From contig OZ245058.1 in assembly GCA_965224595.1 (NCBI GenBank), forward strand, positions 1,860,001 through 1,924,000: a stretch of 64,000 nt of DNA, in the 5' to 3' direction. Every line of letters begins with the position of its first letter. Positions within the stretch are counted from its first letter, which is position 1. This DNA is from Aliivibrio_A sp016764915 (GTDB lineage: Bacteria; Pseudomonadota; Gammaproteobacteria; Enterobacterales; Vibrionaceae). Below, piece after piece: positions 63,039 through 64,000 of this stretch. A program made the position numbers and the translations under genes. Below the pieces are notes generated by a model. That model did not search any database. It had not been told where the DNA came from and saw only the letters and a list, made by a program, of their open reading frames with translations.

Positions 63039-64000
63039 GTTGAATAACCGAAAACAGTGTCTTTAGCTCGATACCCGCTTGTCCCGGCGACGTTTTAATC
63101 TCAACCAGTCGTGTCTGATTACTGGTTGATGAAAGCCCGTCACGGACCGCATTAATCGCCGCTGACAATGTCTCTGGTTGACAATAGTCGATACCGAACA
63201 TCGCAGCAGCGTGTGAAAACTCAAAACCATGTGGCATACGATACAGCGACTCTTTTTGCTGCTCACTCACCGGTAAAAGATCAAAAATAGCACCACCATC
63301 ATTGTTGGTTACCACGATGACGGTTGGAGAGTCATTCTTGGCCAACAGAGGCAATGAATTGAGATCATACAGTAGAGAGGTGTCTCCTATTAGACAGAGT
63401 AATGGCTGCTTATTAGCACACTGTACCCCTGCTGCTGTGGCGATTAAACCATCAATACCTGACGCGCCGCGGTTAGAATAAACAGCAAGGTCTGGCAAGC
63501 ATGACACCATGTCGACTAAACGAATGATCAGGCTGTTACCAATAAATAGAGTGGTATTCTCCGCTATAACACTCTCAAGGCTAGTGGCAAAGCTTAACTC
63601 GCTCAGTTTTTCAGAGTGTAGTGTAGAGCACACACATAGCGCTTTAACTTGGTCACTACTCTCAATTAACTCATCGGCCCACCCCATTGATGAACACTCA
63701 AACTTAACCGTACTGTCTAACCAGAGTTGATAGCTATTTAGCCAATCCAAAATATTATGGTTGATGCGGTGATGAGGCTGATGTGAAGCAACCAACAATC
63801 CAGAGTGTGGCGCCACCATCCAATGATTTAACCACGGCTGTTTTTCAATAAACTGGCCAAGGCGTTTCGATACCACCCTTGCGCCGACTTGCAATAGAGA
63901 TTGAGCTTGTTCTAATTTTGTGCAACAGGCTTGATTCTGCAACCATAAGTCATAGTGCGCCCATTCTGAGCTACCACAGGCCTGAGGATCAAGAAGCAGT
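63022..64000 (-). CDS. menD: SEPHCHC synthase MenD, C-terminal part
   Basis: The frame is open to the right edge, so about the last 325 residues of this thiamine-diphosphate enzyme are in the window. A TTG at 63942 is not the start; upstream codons read LLLDPQACGSSEWAHYD. Visible features: YSNRGASGIDGLIATAAG and the cofactor motif CLIGDTSLLYDLNSL...NNDGGAIFD. It joins isochorismate to 2-oxoglutarate-derived succinic semialdehyde. menF, if present, lies beyond the edge. Confidence 0.94.
   Translation of the reverse strand, partial: LLLDPQACGSSEWAHYDLWLQNQACCTKLEQAQSLLQVGARVVSKRLGQFIEKQPWLNHWMVAPHSGLLVASHQPHHRINHNILDWLNSYQLWLDSTVKFECSSMGWADELIESSDQVKALCVCSTLHSEKLSELSFATSLESVIAENTTLFIGNSLIIRLVDMVSCLPDLAVYSNRGASGIDGLIATAAGVQCANKQPLLCLIGDTSLLYDLNSLPLLAKNDSPTVIVVTNNDGGAIFDLLPVSEQQKESLYRMPHGFEFSHAAAMFGIDYCQPETLSAAINAVRDGLSSTSNQTRLVEIKTSPGQAGIELKTLFSVIQHASIL

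Noticed and set aside
1..64000. CRISPR arrays, insertion sequences, prophage, rRNA or tRNA genes
   Set aside because: No regularly spaced repeats, transposase-like frames, phage genes or recognisable RNA genes were seen on either strand.

Overview
This window looks like a chromosomal segment of a marine or aquatic gammaproteobacterium, most likely of the Vibrionaceae. It is AT-rich. The gene order sppA-ansA-yeaC-(DUF2989)-msrB-gapA-yeaD, fadR|nhaB-dsbB and menD-menH-menB-menC-menE is that of enteric and Vibrio-type chromosomes. FadR is 279 residues long, about 40 more than the E. coli protein, which fits the insertion known from vibrio FadR. No genus can be assigned from sequence alone. No rRNA, tRNA, CRISPR array or insertion sequence was seen.

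Layout, left part. The window opens with the 3' end of a large gene, possibly a type VI secretion effector tail, then a SUMF1-type lipoprotein. Next come a membrane histidine kinase and a response regulator with an ArsR-like output domain, facing three periplasmic c-type cytochrome genes (tetrahaem, pentahaem NrfB-like, ethylbenzene-dehydrogenase-type haem protein). The first cytochrome gene has a perfect FNR box at exactly -41.5 from a good -10 hexamer, so the block is probably for anaerobic respiration. At 6.5-10.5 kb lies a five-gene operon: class V desulfurase-like enzyme, double-cubane-cluster reductase, its ATP-dependent activase, a DUF3343 protein and YedF. This looks like an anaerobic redox system tied to selenium or sulfur. 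It is followed by a sugar ABC transporter with a GH4 glycosidase, and topB.

The most striking accessory locus is 17.2-25.0 kb. It is a tightly coupled nine-gene operon: DarA-like flavodoxin-fold protein, DarB/StlD ketosynthase, an unknown 145-residue protein, a BtrH-type acyltransferase, a two-gene ABC exporter, acyl carrier protein, a ketosynthase and a ketosynthase-like partner lacking the catalytic cysteine. It resembles dialkylresorcinol/flexirubin-type lipid clusters, but no aryl-polyene tailoring genes are present. A methyltransferase lies just upstream.

From 26 to 50 kb the content is mostly housekeeping: mnmH and selD (selenium), fadH with a FadR operator at its promoter, sppA, ansA, msrB, gapA, yeaD, an OmpV-type porin, the yeaG-yeaH-spoVR stress trio, fadR/nhaB, dsbB, an orphan pilin and dusC. 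The 50-64 kb part holds a pstSCAB phosphate transporter, two cysteine-cluster proteins, a triple-RidA fusion beside an orphan carbamate kinase, a TIGR02647 protein, an LplT-like transporter, and the menaquinone operon, which runs off the right edge inside menD. Menaquinone, FNR control, c-type cytochromes, the double-cubane reductase and carbamate kinase together suggest an organism well equipped for anaerobic growth.
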